This document shows positions 19,471-28,245 of a stretch of 64,000 bases of DNA, in pieces. The DNA is from Streptomyces capitiformicae (GTDB lineage: Bacteria; Actinomycetota; Actinomycetes; Streptomycetales; Streptomycetaceae), in the NCBI RefSeq assembly GCF_002214185.1, contig NZ_CP022161.1:4897767-4961766 (forward strand), given 5' to 3'. The translations under genes were made by a program, and so were the position numbers. The stretch's first letter is position 1, and the number at the start of each line of letters is the position of its first letter. The notes under the pieces were generated by a model that was not told where the DNA came from, did no database searches, and saw only the letters and a list, made by a program, of their open reading frames with translations.

Positions 19471-20646
19471 TCAGGCCGAGGGCGGGCAGAACTCGGCCGA
19501 GACGACGTTCTTGCCGCCGCCGACCCAGTCGCCGTTGAAGTTCAGCGTGATCATGTGGCGGCCGTCCTTGGTGCCGAAGGCCTGGGTGGAGGAGCCGTGG
19601 ATACCGCCGGAGTGGCCCCAGACCTTGACCCCGCAGGTCGTCTCGTACCCGATGAGGCCCAGGCCGTAGCGCTGGCGCGGCAGGTTGCCCTCGGTCGAGA
19701 CTGCGCTGGTCATCTGCTGGAGTTGGGCGGGGCGCAGCAGTCTGCCGCCGAAGAGGGCGGCGTAGAAGCGGTTGAGGTCGGAGGAGTTGGTGATCATCTC
19801 GCCCGCCGCCCAGGCCCAGGACGGGTTGAGCTCGGTCACGTCGTAGGTCTTGCCCGGGTCCTCCGTGAAGGTGGAGTAGTGCCGGGTGGGCGCGGGCACG
19901 TGCGGATCGGTGCCGGGGAAGTGCGTGGCGCTCATCCCGAGCGGCCTGGTGACGCGCCGCTGGATCTCCTCGGCGTAGGGCCTGCCGGTCAGCTTCTCGA
20001 TGATCAGCCCGAGCAGGAGGTAGTTGGTGTTGGAGTACTTCCAGGCGGTGCCGGGCTCGAACTGGGGAGGGTTCTGCAGGGCGAGCGCGATGACCTGCTG
20101 CGGAGTCCAGTCGTCGTAGCGGGAGTTGAGGAACTCGATGCCGAGCACCTTCTTCGCGAACGTGGCGTCCTCGGTGAAGTTGAAGACGCCGCTGGTGTGG
20201 TTCATCAGCTGACGCACCGTGATCTTCGTGCCGTCGTGGCCGTTGCCTCGTACGAGTCCAGGCAGGTAGTGGTCGACCGTGGCATCGAGGTCGGCCCTTC
20301 CTTCCGCCTGCAGTTGGAGCATGACGGTCGCCACCAGCGACTTGGTGACGCTTCCCGAGCGGAACCGGTCGCCGTACCCGCGCGGCTGACCCGTGGTGAG
20401 GTCGGCGACGCCCGAAGTGCCCTTCCACACACCGTGGCTGTCGCGTACTTCGGCCACGACTCCCGGCACGCCCGCGGCAACGGCCGCGTCCATGGCGGCC
20501 TGGGTGGCGTCGTGCCCCACCTGCCGCGTCTCGGCGGCGGCCACCGTGCCGCCGGCCGCGGCAGCGGGCGTGGTCAGCAGAGCCGTACCTGCCGCCGCGA
20601 TCACTGTCACGCCCACCAGCGTCGTCCGTATCAGGCGTGTCGACAT
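19471..20646 (-). CDS. Secreted serine hydrolase, beta-lactamase/DD-peptidase family
   Basis: ATG 20646 is supported by AGAGG 9 nt upstream. The 391-residue product starts with a signal peptide (V-I-A-A-A-G-T-A-L-L-T-T-P-A-A-A-A) and carries class-C-like active-site motifs: S-V-T-K (Ser99, Lys102), Y-S-N (K-Y-S-N-T-N-Y), and H-S-G in G-H-S-G-G. This matches the Streptomyces R61 DD-carboxypeptidase/esterase group. It could trim peptidoglycan stems or hydrolyse esters or D-amino-acid peptides. Its promoter faces that of the SARP gene across a 130-nt divergent gap. Confidence 0.9.
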   Translation of the reverse strand: MSTRLIRTTLVGVTVIAAAGTALLTTPAAAAGGTVAAAETRQVGHDATQAAMDAAVAAGVPGVVAEVRDSHGVWKGTSGVADLTTGQPRGYGDRFRSGSVTKSLVATVMLQLQAEGRADLDATVDHYLPGLVRGNGHDGTKITVRQLMNHTSGVFNFTEDATFAKKVLGIEFLNSRYDDWTPQQVIALALQNPPQFEPGTAWKYSNTNYLLLGLIIEKLTGRPYAEEIQRRVTRPLGMSATHFPGTDPHVPAPTRHYSTFTEDPGKTYDVTELNPSWAWAAGEMITNSSDLNRFYAALFGGRLLRPAQLQQMTSAVSTEGNLPRQRYGLGLIGYETTCGVKVWGHSGGIHGSSTQAFGTKDGRHMITLNFNGDWVGGGKNVVSAEFCPPSA

Positions 20647-20776
20647 GTGCACCAACCTCTCTCGGCCTGCGGGACACGCATCGTGCCGAGCGACTCCAAC
20701 AGGCCACTAACAGGCCGTTAACAGCGATGATGTGACGCTCTTTGATCACCGCCCGGTGCTGATGGAGGATGGCCCG

Positions 20777-23677
20777 GTGAGGTTCGCGGTACTGGGGTCA
20801 TTGACGACAGCCGACGACGACGGCGTGGCCGTCGTCGTCGGAGGGGCGAAACCCCGTACGTTGCTCGCCGTCCTGCTGCTCGAGGCGAACCGCACCGTGC
20901 CACTGGACACGGTGATGGCGGCGTTGTGGGGAGAGACTCCGCCGCCGACGGCCACCGCCTCGCTGCACAACCACGTCGCCCGGCTGCGGCGCAGCCTCCG
21001 CGACGCCGACGGCACACGGCTGCGCACCATGAACCGCGGGCTGGAACTCCGTGTCGACGAGGGCGAGTTGGACCGCCACGTGTTCGAGAAGCAGGTGCGC
21101 CGGGCGCAGGAGGCCCGCAGCCGGGGTGACTGGGAGACGGCGGAGCGCGACGCACGCACCGCGCTGGCGCTGTGGCGCGGTGCACCGTTCGCGGATGTGC
21201 CCGCCCTCGTCGGCCACCCCGCCCTGACGTTCCTCCAGGAGCAGCGGCTGCAGGCGCTCGAATGCCGCTACGAGGCCCTCCTGCACCTCGACCGCCTCGA
21301 CGGGCTCGCCGCCGAACTGGGCGTCCTGGTCAAAGAGCATCCGTTCCGGGAGACGCTGCACCGCCAGCTGATCCTCGTCCTCGGCCGCACCGACCGCCAG
21401 GCCGAAGCACTGGCGGTCTTCGGCGCCCTGCGCCGGACCCTGATCGAGGAACTCGGGGTGGATCCCGGCCCGGCCGTCCAGGACGCCCACCGGGAGGTAC
21501 TCCGCGGCACAGCTGTCCGGCACGGCGAACCGCCCGCACCCGCGTGGACCCCCGCGAGTCCTTCGCGGCTGGCGCAGCTTCCCGCAGCGCCCGCCGGGTT
21601 CGTCGGCCGCGCCGAGCACATCGCCGAGATCCGCTCCGCGCTGGAGCCGGATCGAAGCCACACCGCGCTCGCCGTGATCAGCGGAATGCCGGGCGTGGGC
21701 AAGACGGGCCTCGCCCTGCACATCGCCGAACAGCTCAAGCACGCCTTCCCGGACGGTCAGCTCTACCTCAACCTGCACGGAGCCACACCGGGCGTCGCCC
21801 CTCTCGCACCCAGCGACGCCCTCGCTGCTCTCCTGCACGGCCTGGGGGTCGACGCCCGGCGGATCCCGTGCGACGTGGCGGTCGGCTCAGCCCTGCTGCG
21901 CTCCGCGCTCGCCCCCACCCGCACGCTGCTCGTCCTCGATGACGCGGCCTCGGTGAGCCAGGTACGTCCCCTGCTGCCGGCAGGCGCCGGCTGCGCCGTA
22001 CTGCTGACCAGCAGAAAGCCACTGGCCACCCTGGGAGCCTCCACGCACGTCCGACTGGACCCGCTCCCACCGCAGGACAGCGCCCTTCTGCTGGAGCGGG
22101 CCTCGGGCCGCTCCTGGGCCGAGTCCGACGCCGGACCGGTGGCCGATCTGGCGGCCCTGTGCGGCCACCTGCCCCTGGCGCTGCGCGTGTGCGCGGCACG
22201 CCTGAGAAGCCGCAGGACGCTCCCGGTCCGGAAACTGGCGGAACGCCTCGCCCGGCAGGAGGACCGCCTGGACCACCTCGAACTGGAGGACCTCAGCGTT
22301 CGCCGCTCCCTGACGGCGGCCCACGAGGCGCTCCTCGGCTCGGGCGACCCGCGCGACGGTGACGCCGCCAGGGCCCTCGCCCTCATCGGCGCGCTGGACC
22401 TGCCCGAGTACGGCACACCGCTGATGGCCACCGCCATGCACTCCACCGAAGGGCGCGCCGAGCAGGCCCTGGACCGCCTGGTGGAGGTGGCGCTGCTCCA
22501 GGAGGCGGGCTGGGGCCGCTACGTCCCGCACGACCTGGTCCGCGACTTCGCCCGCGAACTAGGGGGTGGGAACGCGGGCGCCGTCGAACGGTCCCTGCGC
22601 TGGTACGAGGAGCGGCTCGCGCGATGCGCCGCGATCCTGCGGCCGGGCCGTGGGCGGGCGCCCGAGCAGCCCGGGGACGGTACGGCGTTCACCGACGCCG
22701 CGGCGGCACTCGCCTGGGGCGACGCGGAGGCGGCGAACCTCCTCTTCCTGGCCGGCTCCGGTGCGCACGGGCGCCTGGGGCCGACCCGCACCGTGGAGCT
22801 GATCCATGCCCTGTTCCCCTACCTGCACGACCGTGGCCGCGCGCAGGACCTCGAACGTCTGACGCGTCGTGCCATCACCCTCGCCAGGGCCGGCGGCGAC
22901 GGCGCCGCCGAAGCACGGGCGCTGGGCCAACTCGCCTCCGCGCACTACTCCGTGGGACACGTCCGACAGGCGCTGCTGCTGCTGGACGAGGCCGTGGAGC
23001 TCAGCGAGCACCTCCGCGACGACGCGGCCCGCATGCGTCACCTCGGCAACCGGGCCGCGCTGCTGAGGGAACTCGGCCGGGGCGCCGAGGCCCGGACGAC
23101 ACTGGCACGGTGTCTCGCGCTGCGGCCCGCCACCCTCACCCGCACGGAGGAAGCGGTGCTCCTCGGGCACCAGGGCTACGTGGCCGAACTCACCGACCCG
23201 CGTGTGGCCCTGTCGTTCCACCGGCGCAGCAGGGAACTCGCCCGCGAGGCCGGCAGCACCGTGATCGAGCAGGTCGCCCTGTGCAACGCCGGCCGTGCCC
23301 ACCTGACCCTCGGCGAGCCCGCCCAGGCCATCGGGAGTTTCGACGAGGCGCTGCGTGTCATGGAGTCCGGCGCGGCCCACTGGAACGCGGAGCGGGAGAC
23401 CCGCTTGGGCCGCGCCCAGGCCCTGCGGGCGCTCGGACGCCTCGGAGCGGCCCGGGAGGCATGCGGGGCGCTGCTCGAGGAAGCCACCGCGCGCGGCGAC
23501 TCGTACGGGCGGGGCCTCGCCGAGCACGAGCTGGGCCACGTCCTGAGGGCGCTCGGGGACGAACAGGCGGCCCTGACCCGATGGCTCGGCGCGCTGTCCG
23601 CCCTGGACGGCACGGACGCGCAGGTACTCCCCGAACTGCGCACCCTGACGGCGCCCACACATCTACGTTCATGGTGA
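20777..23677 (+). CDS. AfsR/SARP-type regulator with NB-ARC and TPR domains
   Basis: GTG 20777 is chosen because GGAGG at 20764-20768 is 8 nt upstream and the SARP domain begins at once (R-F-A-V-L-G-S-L). The 966-residue layout is an OmpR-like winged helix (1-85), bacterial transcriptional activation domain (about 90-235), a STAND/NB-ARC ATPase with P-loop G-M-P-G-V-G-K-T near residue 303 and L-L-V-L-D-D as Walker B, then TPR-like repeats to the end. AfsR-type proteins activate secondary metabolism or developmental operons by binding direct repeats near -35. No biosynthetic cluster is visible here. The stop overlaps a palindrome that probably belongs to the next gene. Confidence 0.92.
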   Translation: MRFAVLGSLTTADDDGVAVVVGGAKPRTLLAVLLLEANRTVPLDTVMAALWGETPPPTATASLHNHVARLRRSLRDADGTRLRTMNRGLELRVDEGELDRHVFEKQVRRAQEARSRGDWETAERDARTALALWRGAPFADVPALVGHPALTFLQEQRLQALECRYEALLHLDRLDGLAAELGVLVKEHPFRETLHRQLILVLGRTDRQAEALAVFGALRRTLIEELGVDPGPAVQDAHREVLRGTAVRHGEPPAPAWTPASPSRLAQLPAAPAGFVGRAEHIAEIRSALEPDRSHTALAVISGMPGVGKTGLALHIAEQLKHAFPDGQLYLNLHGATPGVAPLAPSDALAALLHGLGVDARRIPCDVAVGSALLRSALAPTRTLLVLDDAASVSQVRPLLPAGAGCAVLLTSRKPLATLGASTHVRLDPLPPQDSALLLERASGRSWAESDAGPVADLAALCGHLPLALRVCAARLRSRRTLPVRKLAERLARQEDRLDHLELEDLSVRRSLTAAHEALLGSGDPRDGDAARALALIGALDLPEYGTPLMATAMHSTEGRAEQALDRLVEVALLQEAGWGRYVPHDLVRDFARELGGGNAGAVERSLRWYEERLARCAAILRPGRGRAPEQPGDGTAFTDAAAALAWGDAEAANLLFLAGSGAHGRLGPTRTVELIHALFPYLHDRGRAQDLERLTRRAITLARAGGDGAAEARALGQLASAHYSVGHVRQALLLLDEAVELSEHLRDDAARMRHLGNRAALLRELGRGAEARTTLARCLALRPATLTRTEEAVLLGHQGYVAELTDPRVALSFHRRSRELAREAGSTVIEQVALCNAGRAHLTLGEPAQAIGSFDEALRVMESGAAHWNAERETRLGRAQALRALGRLGAAREACGALLEEATARGDSYGRGLAEHELGHVLRALGDEQAALTRWLGALSALDGTDAQVLPELRTLTAPTHLRSW

Positions 23678-23682
23678 TGAAC
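23667..23682. promoter_or_regulatory. Palindromic operator candidate upstream of GH88
   Basis: GTTCATGGTGATGAAC is an inverted repeat (GTTCA-N6-TGAAC) overlapping the SARP stop, 86 nt before the GH88 start. A closely matching 16-mer (12/16 identical, same half-sites) precedes the lyase operon at 28103-28118, which suggests a shared repressor. Confidence 0.6.
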
Positions 23683-23768
23683 ACGGCTCACGTGGGTGTA
23701 CATCGGTCGCGTCCCTGTGTAACGCTCGGGCAACTCCTTTCTCCTGCTGCTCAGTTGGAGGCGTGGAC

Positions 23769-24995
23769 ATGAGTGTTTCCCGACGCACTGTGCTGACCAC
23801 GGCGGCCGGTGCCGCCGTTGTGGGTGCCACCTCGACACCGGCGGTAGCCGCGGCCGACGACCGGATTCCCGTACCCGCCCTGCGCACGCTCCGCGCGGCG
23901 GCCGACTACGCGGTCGAGAAGGTCCGTACCGTCGCGCCGAGCGTGACCGCCTTCCCGGTCGGCACGAAGTTCGAGAAATGGGTCTACTCGCAGAACGGCA
24001 GCTGGGTCGGCGGATTCTGGCCGGGCACCCTGTGGATGGCGTGGCTGCACACCGAGGACCACGCCTTCCGTTCCTGGGCGATGGCGTCGGCGGAGAAACT
24101 GGCCCCTCGCCAGTACGACACAGGCACGCACGACCTCGGCTTCCTCTTCTACCCGTCGTGGGTCACCGCCTGGCGACTGACCGGCGACGACGTCTGGCGG
24201 ACGGGCGCAATACGCGCCGCCGACTCCCTGATCCAGCGGTACAACCCGCGCGGGCACTTCATCCGTGCCTGGGGCGCGCTGACCGATCCGAAGAACGCGG
24301 GCCGGGTCATCATCGACACGATGATGAATCTCGACCTGCTCGCGTTCGCGAGCCGGCGGACCGGCGACGCGAAGTACCTGGACATCGCCGTGGAGCACGC
24401 GAGGACCACCCAGCGGGTGTTCCCCCGCCCGGACGGATCGACCCCGCACGTGTTCGACTTCGACCCGGACAGCGGCGCGCCGATCGGCCCGAACACCGTG
24501 CAGGGCTACAGCCCCACGTCGTGCTGGTCGCGCGGACAGGCGTGGGGCCTGTACGGCTTCACCACGATGTACCGGCGGACCGGGAACGCGGAGTTCCTGG
24601 CCACGGCACGCAGACTCGCGGACTTCGCGGTACGGGCCCTGACCCCGGACCACGTTCCGGTGTGGGACTACCGCGCGCCGCAACAGCCCCACGACATCAA
24701 GGACGCGTCGGCCGGCGCGATCACGGCCTGCGGACTCCTCGACCTGGCCGCGGCCACGGGCCGGCGGTCCTATCGTGAGGTGGCGCTACGACTGCTCACC
24801 GCGCTCTCGGAGACCTGCCTGACGACGAACTCCGCCCGCGCCGAGGCGGTCGTGGCCCGCTGCACCCGCCACCGGCCGAACGAGGACGGGATCGAGATCT
24901 CCCTTCCGTATGCCGACTACTACCTGCTCGAAGGCATCCTGCGTGTGCTGCGGCCGAAGGACGTCGACCGGGCGATCGACCTGTCCTCGGTCTGA
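23769..24995 (+). CDS. GH88 unsaturated glucuronyl hydrolase, Tat-exported
   Basis: ATG 23769 follows GGAGG (23757-23761). The 408-residue product has a Tat signal (S-R-R-T-V-L-T-T-A-A-G-A-A-V-V) and an (alpha/alpha)6 barrel of family GH88: W-V-G-G-F-W-P-G, H-D-L-G-F-L-F-Y with the conserved Asp, I-D-T-M-M-N-L-D with the second key Asp, and C-W-S-R-G-Q-A-W-G-L-Y-G-F. GH88 removes the 4,5-unsaturated uronic acid that lyases leave at the non-reducing end. Convergent genes to the right encode lyase-like proteins, so it most likely finishes their products outside the cell. Confidence 0.92.
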   Translation: MSVSRRTVLTTAAGAAVVGATSTPAVAAADDRIPVPALRTLRAAADYAVEKVRTVAPSVTAFPVGTKFEKWVYSQNGSWVGGFWPGTLWMAWLHTEDHAFRSWAMASAEKLAPRQYDTGTHDLGFLFYPSWVTAWRLTGDDVWRTGAIRAADSLIQRYNPRGHFIRAWGALTDPKNAGRVIIDTMMNLDLLAFASRRTGDAKYLDIAVEHARTTQRVFPRPDGSTPHVFDFDPDSGAPIGPNTVQGYSPTSCWSRGQAWGLYGFTTMYRRTGNAEFLATARRLADFAVRALTPDHVPVWDYRAPQQPHDIKDASAGAITACGLLDLAAATGRRSYREVALRLLTALSETCLTTNSARAEAVVARCTRHRPNEDGIEISLPYADYYLLEGILRVLRPKDVDRAIDLSSV

Positions 24996-25049
24996 CGACG
25001 CAGTGCGCGGGACCACCACGAGGATGCCTCGGAGCGGGGCGGACGCCGA

Positions 25050-26327
25050 TCAGCCCACGAGGGAGTCCAACTGCTCCGCCGCCGGACGCAGGGCCCACAG
25101 GTCACCGCCCGGCGGCTCCTGAAGCAACGGAACCGCCCTTCGCGCCCGCGCGTCCCCGGCGTCGGCGGCCGCATGGACGACGTCCGTCGCCGCGTACCGG
25201 TGGAACGCGAGCTCCTGATGCGGCCAGGCGACGGACGCCGTCGCGGCCGGCAACAGGTAGTCCACCGCCTTGAACAGGCTCTGCCCGTCCGGGCCCCGGT
25301 ACGCCCACAGGTTCACGCCGACGTTCCGACCGATGGCCGCGAGCCGGGTGTGGGCGACCAGGGCGAAGGTCGAATAGTGCCAACTCCTGGTCCGCGCCAG
25401 CTCCTGCGGCTGGCTGCCGTCGGCCGCGATCTGCGGGGCGACGCGCTTGCTCCGCGCGTTCAGGACCGTTCGGCGGGCCAGTTCCCTGTCGCCGGTCGCA
25501 TGGGCGAGTGCGGCGAGCTGCATGTCGTAGAAGGTGCCGTGGTTGTTGGTCGCGGCGGCCTCCTCCTTACCGAAGCCGCTGTTCCTGAGCCAGTCGAGGA
25601 AGTCGGTGTTCCATTTCGCCATGCCGGTGCGGTCCTTCCTGGTCCAGCCCGGGGCGCCGCTGTTCAGCAGGGCGAGCGCGTCGAGGACGCTGGTGAAGGA
25701 CTGCGAGAAGTCGATGATGCCGATGGCACGGCCGTCGTACTTGCAGGGGATGAACTGCGCGTGGTTCAGATGCGGGTTCATCCGCGTGGCCGGATCGAGG
25801 AACCAGGTGCGCAGTACCTGTCCGGCCTTCTCGGCGTACCGCCGCTCGCCGGTGTAGTACCAGGCGAGGGAGAGGTCGTACGCGGCGTCGAAGGTCTTCT
25901 CGACGTCCCGCCGGTCGGTGCCGGAGTCGACCTCGGGGTTGCGCTCGCCGTCGCGCTGCACGTACGGGCAGCCCCAGGGGTTGTCGGCGGTCGGGGCCGT
26001 GGTGGGCCACCAGTACGGGGCTTGACTGAGGTAGTCGTGGACGTCGCCGCTCGGCGCCGGCCTGGGCTTGTCGACGACCGTCCAGGGCCCCTGACCCAGC
26101 CAGGTGTCGGCGCGGGCCGTCAACGCCTCGACGGCCCGCCGCAGTCGTGGGTCGTCGCGATCCAGGCGCAGCTTGGTCGCATGCAGCCGGCTGCCGTCCA
26201 GGACGACTGTGCGCGGGACTCCGGTCGCGGCATGTGCCGTTGCCCGCGCAGAGACGCCGGGCAGGGCGCCGGCGGTGAACGCGGCCAGGGCCACCAGGAG
26301 GACAGCCAGGCGTGACGGTGCGCTCAT
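25050..26327 (-). CDS. Secreted alginate-lyase-family protein (PF05426 type)
   Basis: 425 residues with a Sec signal (L-A-V-L-L-V-A-L-A-A-F-T-A-G-A-L) followed by an alpha-toroid domain. Recognisable family motifs are P-Y-W-W-P, F-D-A-A-Y-D-L-S-L-A-W-Y, F-S-Q-S-F, N-N-H-G-T-F-Y-D (active-site Asn/His region) and A-R-T-R-S-W-H-Y-S. PF05426 lyases act on alginate, glucuronan or related uronans; the exact substrate is not determinable. The ATG overlaps the upstream gene's stop by ATGA, so translation is coupled and the two proteins should be made in fixed ratio. Confidence 0.88.
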   Translation of the reverse strand: MSAPSRLAVLLVALAAFTAGALPGVSARATAHAATGVPRTVVLDGSRLHATKLRLDRDDPRLRRAVEALTARADTWLGQGPWTVVDKPRPAPSGDVHDYLSQAPYWWPTTAPTADNPWGCPYVQRDGERNPEVDSGTDRRDVEKTFDAAYDLSLAWYYTGERRYAEKAGQVLRTWFLDPATRMNPHLNHAQFIPCKYDGRAIGIIDFSQSFTSVLDALALLNSGAPGWTRKDRTGMAKWNTDFLDWLRNSGFGKEEAAATNNHGTFYDMQLAALAHATGDRELARRTVLNARSKRVAPQIAADGSQPQELARTRSWHYSTFALVAHTRLAAIGRNVGVNLWAYRGPDGQSLFKAVDYLLPAATASVAWPHQELAFHRYAATDVVHAAADAGDARARRAVPLLQEPPGGDLWALRPAAEQLDSLVG

Positions 26328-28078
26328 CGGCCCACTCCGCGCTGCGCCGCGTGCAGGTTCCGCGGCCGTACCTCGTGCGGGCTGCCGTACAACTCCAGGC
26401 GCGTATGCAGGTCGCCGGTGAAGTCGGGGACGTCGATCTGGTCGAACTCCCTGACCTCGTCGATGCCGACGGTGGCGGAGTACGGCGCCAGACCGTCGAT
26501 CCTGACCAGGCCCGCCCGGCCGTTGGTGACGCGGATGTTCCAGTGCGTGAAGCGGGCGCCGAACAGGGGACCGGCACTCGCGTCACCGCCGTGGCGGCCG
26601 TTGTTGTTCACGGTGATGTCGGTGCGGACGTTGGCGAAGGGCAGGCCGCGGTGGCTGTCGAAGGTGCCCATCCGCATGTCGCCGCGGGACCAGACGTTGT
26701 ACGAGGACAGCCCCTCGACGTTGATGCCGTGCAGCTGGGTGTTCGAGGGCGCGGGGCTGGTGCGCTCCTCGATCGTGAAGTCCTCGATGAGGTTGTCGTG
26801 CGACCCCTCACGGCAGAAGTACGGGTGATGGGCGCCGCGGCCGGTGACACGCGTCCGTCGCAGGGTGCACGCGGAGGCGGACACGAGGCCGAAGCCGTTG
26901 TCGACGTGGCGGACCGTCACGTCGTCGACCCAGCAGTCGTACGCGCACTGGAGGACGACCCCGTTGTGGCCCTTGTCCAGCAGATGCGGCTGCTGGGGGG
27001 TCTCCGGTGCCTCCAGGGTCAGCCCCTCCACGCCTGAGCCCGTCAACTCCGATATATGCGTGGTCAGTTGAGGCTGCCACTCCGGGCGTACGTCGAGCGG
27101 GAGCGGGCGTTCGAGGGTGACCTTCCGGCCCTGAACCCGGACGATGCGCACGGGCCACTCGTAGGGGACGTACGACGTCAGCTTCGTCTTGTCGTCCCAG
27201 AGGTAGCCCTCCGGGCCCGGGCCGCCACCGCACATGTGCTGAAGGAGTGTGTGGTCCGCGTCGTCGGCGAGCCGGAGGAGCACGAGGGCGCCGGGGCGCA
27301 GCGACGACGCGTCCGTCACCGTGATCGTCCATGAGCCCTGCCGGGCCGGGGCGACCGTTGTGAGCGGACGCCACTCGTCGCGCCGGTTGCCCGTCCAGCC
27401 CTCGAAGGGCCATGCCTTCGCCCTGATCGCGGCGACGAGAGAGGCCCAGCGGGCCCTGGGGGCCAGCCAGATCATGCCGCCCGCCCACGACCAGCCCGAC
27501 TTGTCGCCGCCGTAGCGGGAGCCGTACGCCCCGATCAGCTCGGTGAGGTTCTTCGTCGCGTACAGCGTCGTACGGCCGCTGCCGGCGCCCTTGAGGATCA
27601 CGTTCGAGCGGTCCAGGCGGATCACGTCGTCGATCCGGAACGTGCCGGGCGGAATGGTGACCGTGCCACCGCCGGCCCTGCCGGCGGCGGCGATGGCACG
27701 GTTGATCGCGGGGGCGGAGTCGACCGTGCCGCCCGCGACGGCGCCGAAATCGCGTACGTCGGCGATCACGGGGCGGCGGGGGAGGCGGACCGCCCCGCCG
27801 CGGCAACCGGCTCGGCCGATGTACGGGATCTGCGGATGCGTGAAAGGTGCGCGCCTGAACTCCCGCCAGAGGAGCGGGATGTCGGCCGACCGTGCGTCCG
27901 AGCCGACGCCGGCCGCTGGGCCTGAGCCCATTGCCGCCGCCGCTGTGCTTGAGCTGATTACCGCCGCCGCACCGGCGCCGGCCGCTGTGGCGATGGCGCT
28001 TCCCAGCAACGAGCGCCTGCTCATGTTCATGCTCATGACATTCAGACCGTCCGTGGCAACCCTGTGCGCGTCTCTCAT
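26324..28078 (-). CDS. Tat-exported right-handed beta-helix protein, pectate-lyase/GH28-like
   Basis: ATG 28078 has GAAGG about 10 nt upstream; an ATG at 28036 starting M-S-M-N-M-S-R-R-S-L-L-G is also possible. The Tat signal (S-R-R-S-L-L-G-S-A-I-A-T-A-A-G) precedes ~520 residues with a pectate-lyase-3-type opening, D-V-R-D-F-G-A-V-A-G-G-T-V-D-S-A-P-A-I-N-R-A, then G-G-G-T-V-T-I-P-P-G-T-F and beta-helix turns. It probably lyses or hydrolyses an acidic polysaccharide together with the coupled alginate-lyase-family protein. Catalytic residues could not be assigned, so the substrate is inferred from neighbours. Confidence 0.85.
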   Translation of the reverse strand: MRDAHRVATDGLNVMSMNMSRRSLLGSAIATAAGAGAAAVISSSTAAAAMGSGPAAGVGSDARSADIPLLWREFRRAPFTHPQIPYIGRAGCRGGAVRLPRRPVIADVRDFGAVAGGTVDSAPAINRAIAAAGRAGGGTVTIPPGTFRIDDVIRLDRSNVILKGAGSGRTTLYATKNLTELIGAYGSRYGGDKSGWSWAGGMIWLAPRARWASLVAAIRAKAWPFEGWTGNRRDEWRPLTTVAPARQGSWTITVTDASSLRPGALVLLRLADDADHTLLQHMCGGGPGPEGYLWDDKTKLTSYVPYEWPVRIVRVQGRKVTLERPLPLDVRPEWQPQLTTHISELTGSGVEGLTLEAPETPQQPHLLDKGHNGVVLQCAYDCWVDDVTVRHVDNGFGLVSASACTLRRTRVTGRGAHHPYFCREGSHDNLIEDFTIEERTSPAPSNTQLHGINVEGLSSYNVWSRGDMRMGTFDSHRGLPFANVRTDITVNNNGRHGGDASAGPLFGARFTHWNIRVTNGRAGLVRIDGLAPYSATVGIDEVREFDQIDVPDFTGDLHTRLELYGSPHEVRPRNLHAAQRGVGR

Positions 28079-28102
28079 GCCCGTTCGCCCTTCCCACGGT
28101 CT

Positions 28103-28126
28103 TTTCATGGATGTGAACGATGTTCA
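28103..28126. promoter_or_regulatory. Overlapping palindromes upstream of the lyase operon
   Basis: TTTCATGGATGTGAAC (28103-28118) matches the site before GH88, and the same TGAAC half-site forms a second palindrome TGAAC-GAT-GTTCA (28114-28126). The position, 25-48 nt before the chosen start at 28078, fits repressor binding over the promoter or leader. Confidence 0.6.
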
Positions 28127-28245
28127 TAGGTGCGTTGAGCGGTGAGCATGCCACGGCGCCCTTGAGGAGGAAAGGACTCATGCAGTGTTTATTGGTAGGG
28201 ACCTTTGAGTGAGGGACATCGGGGTATCGCAGCGCGTCCTCGCCC

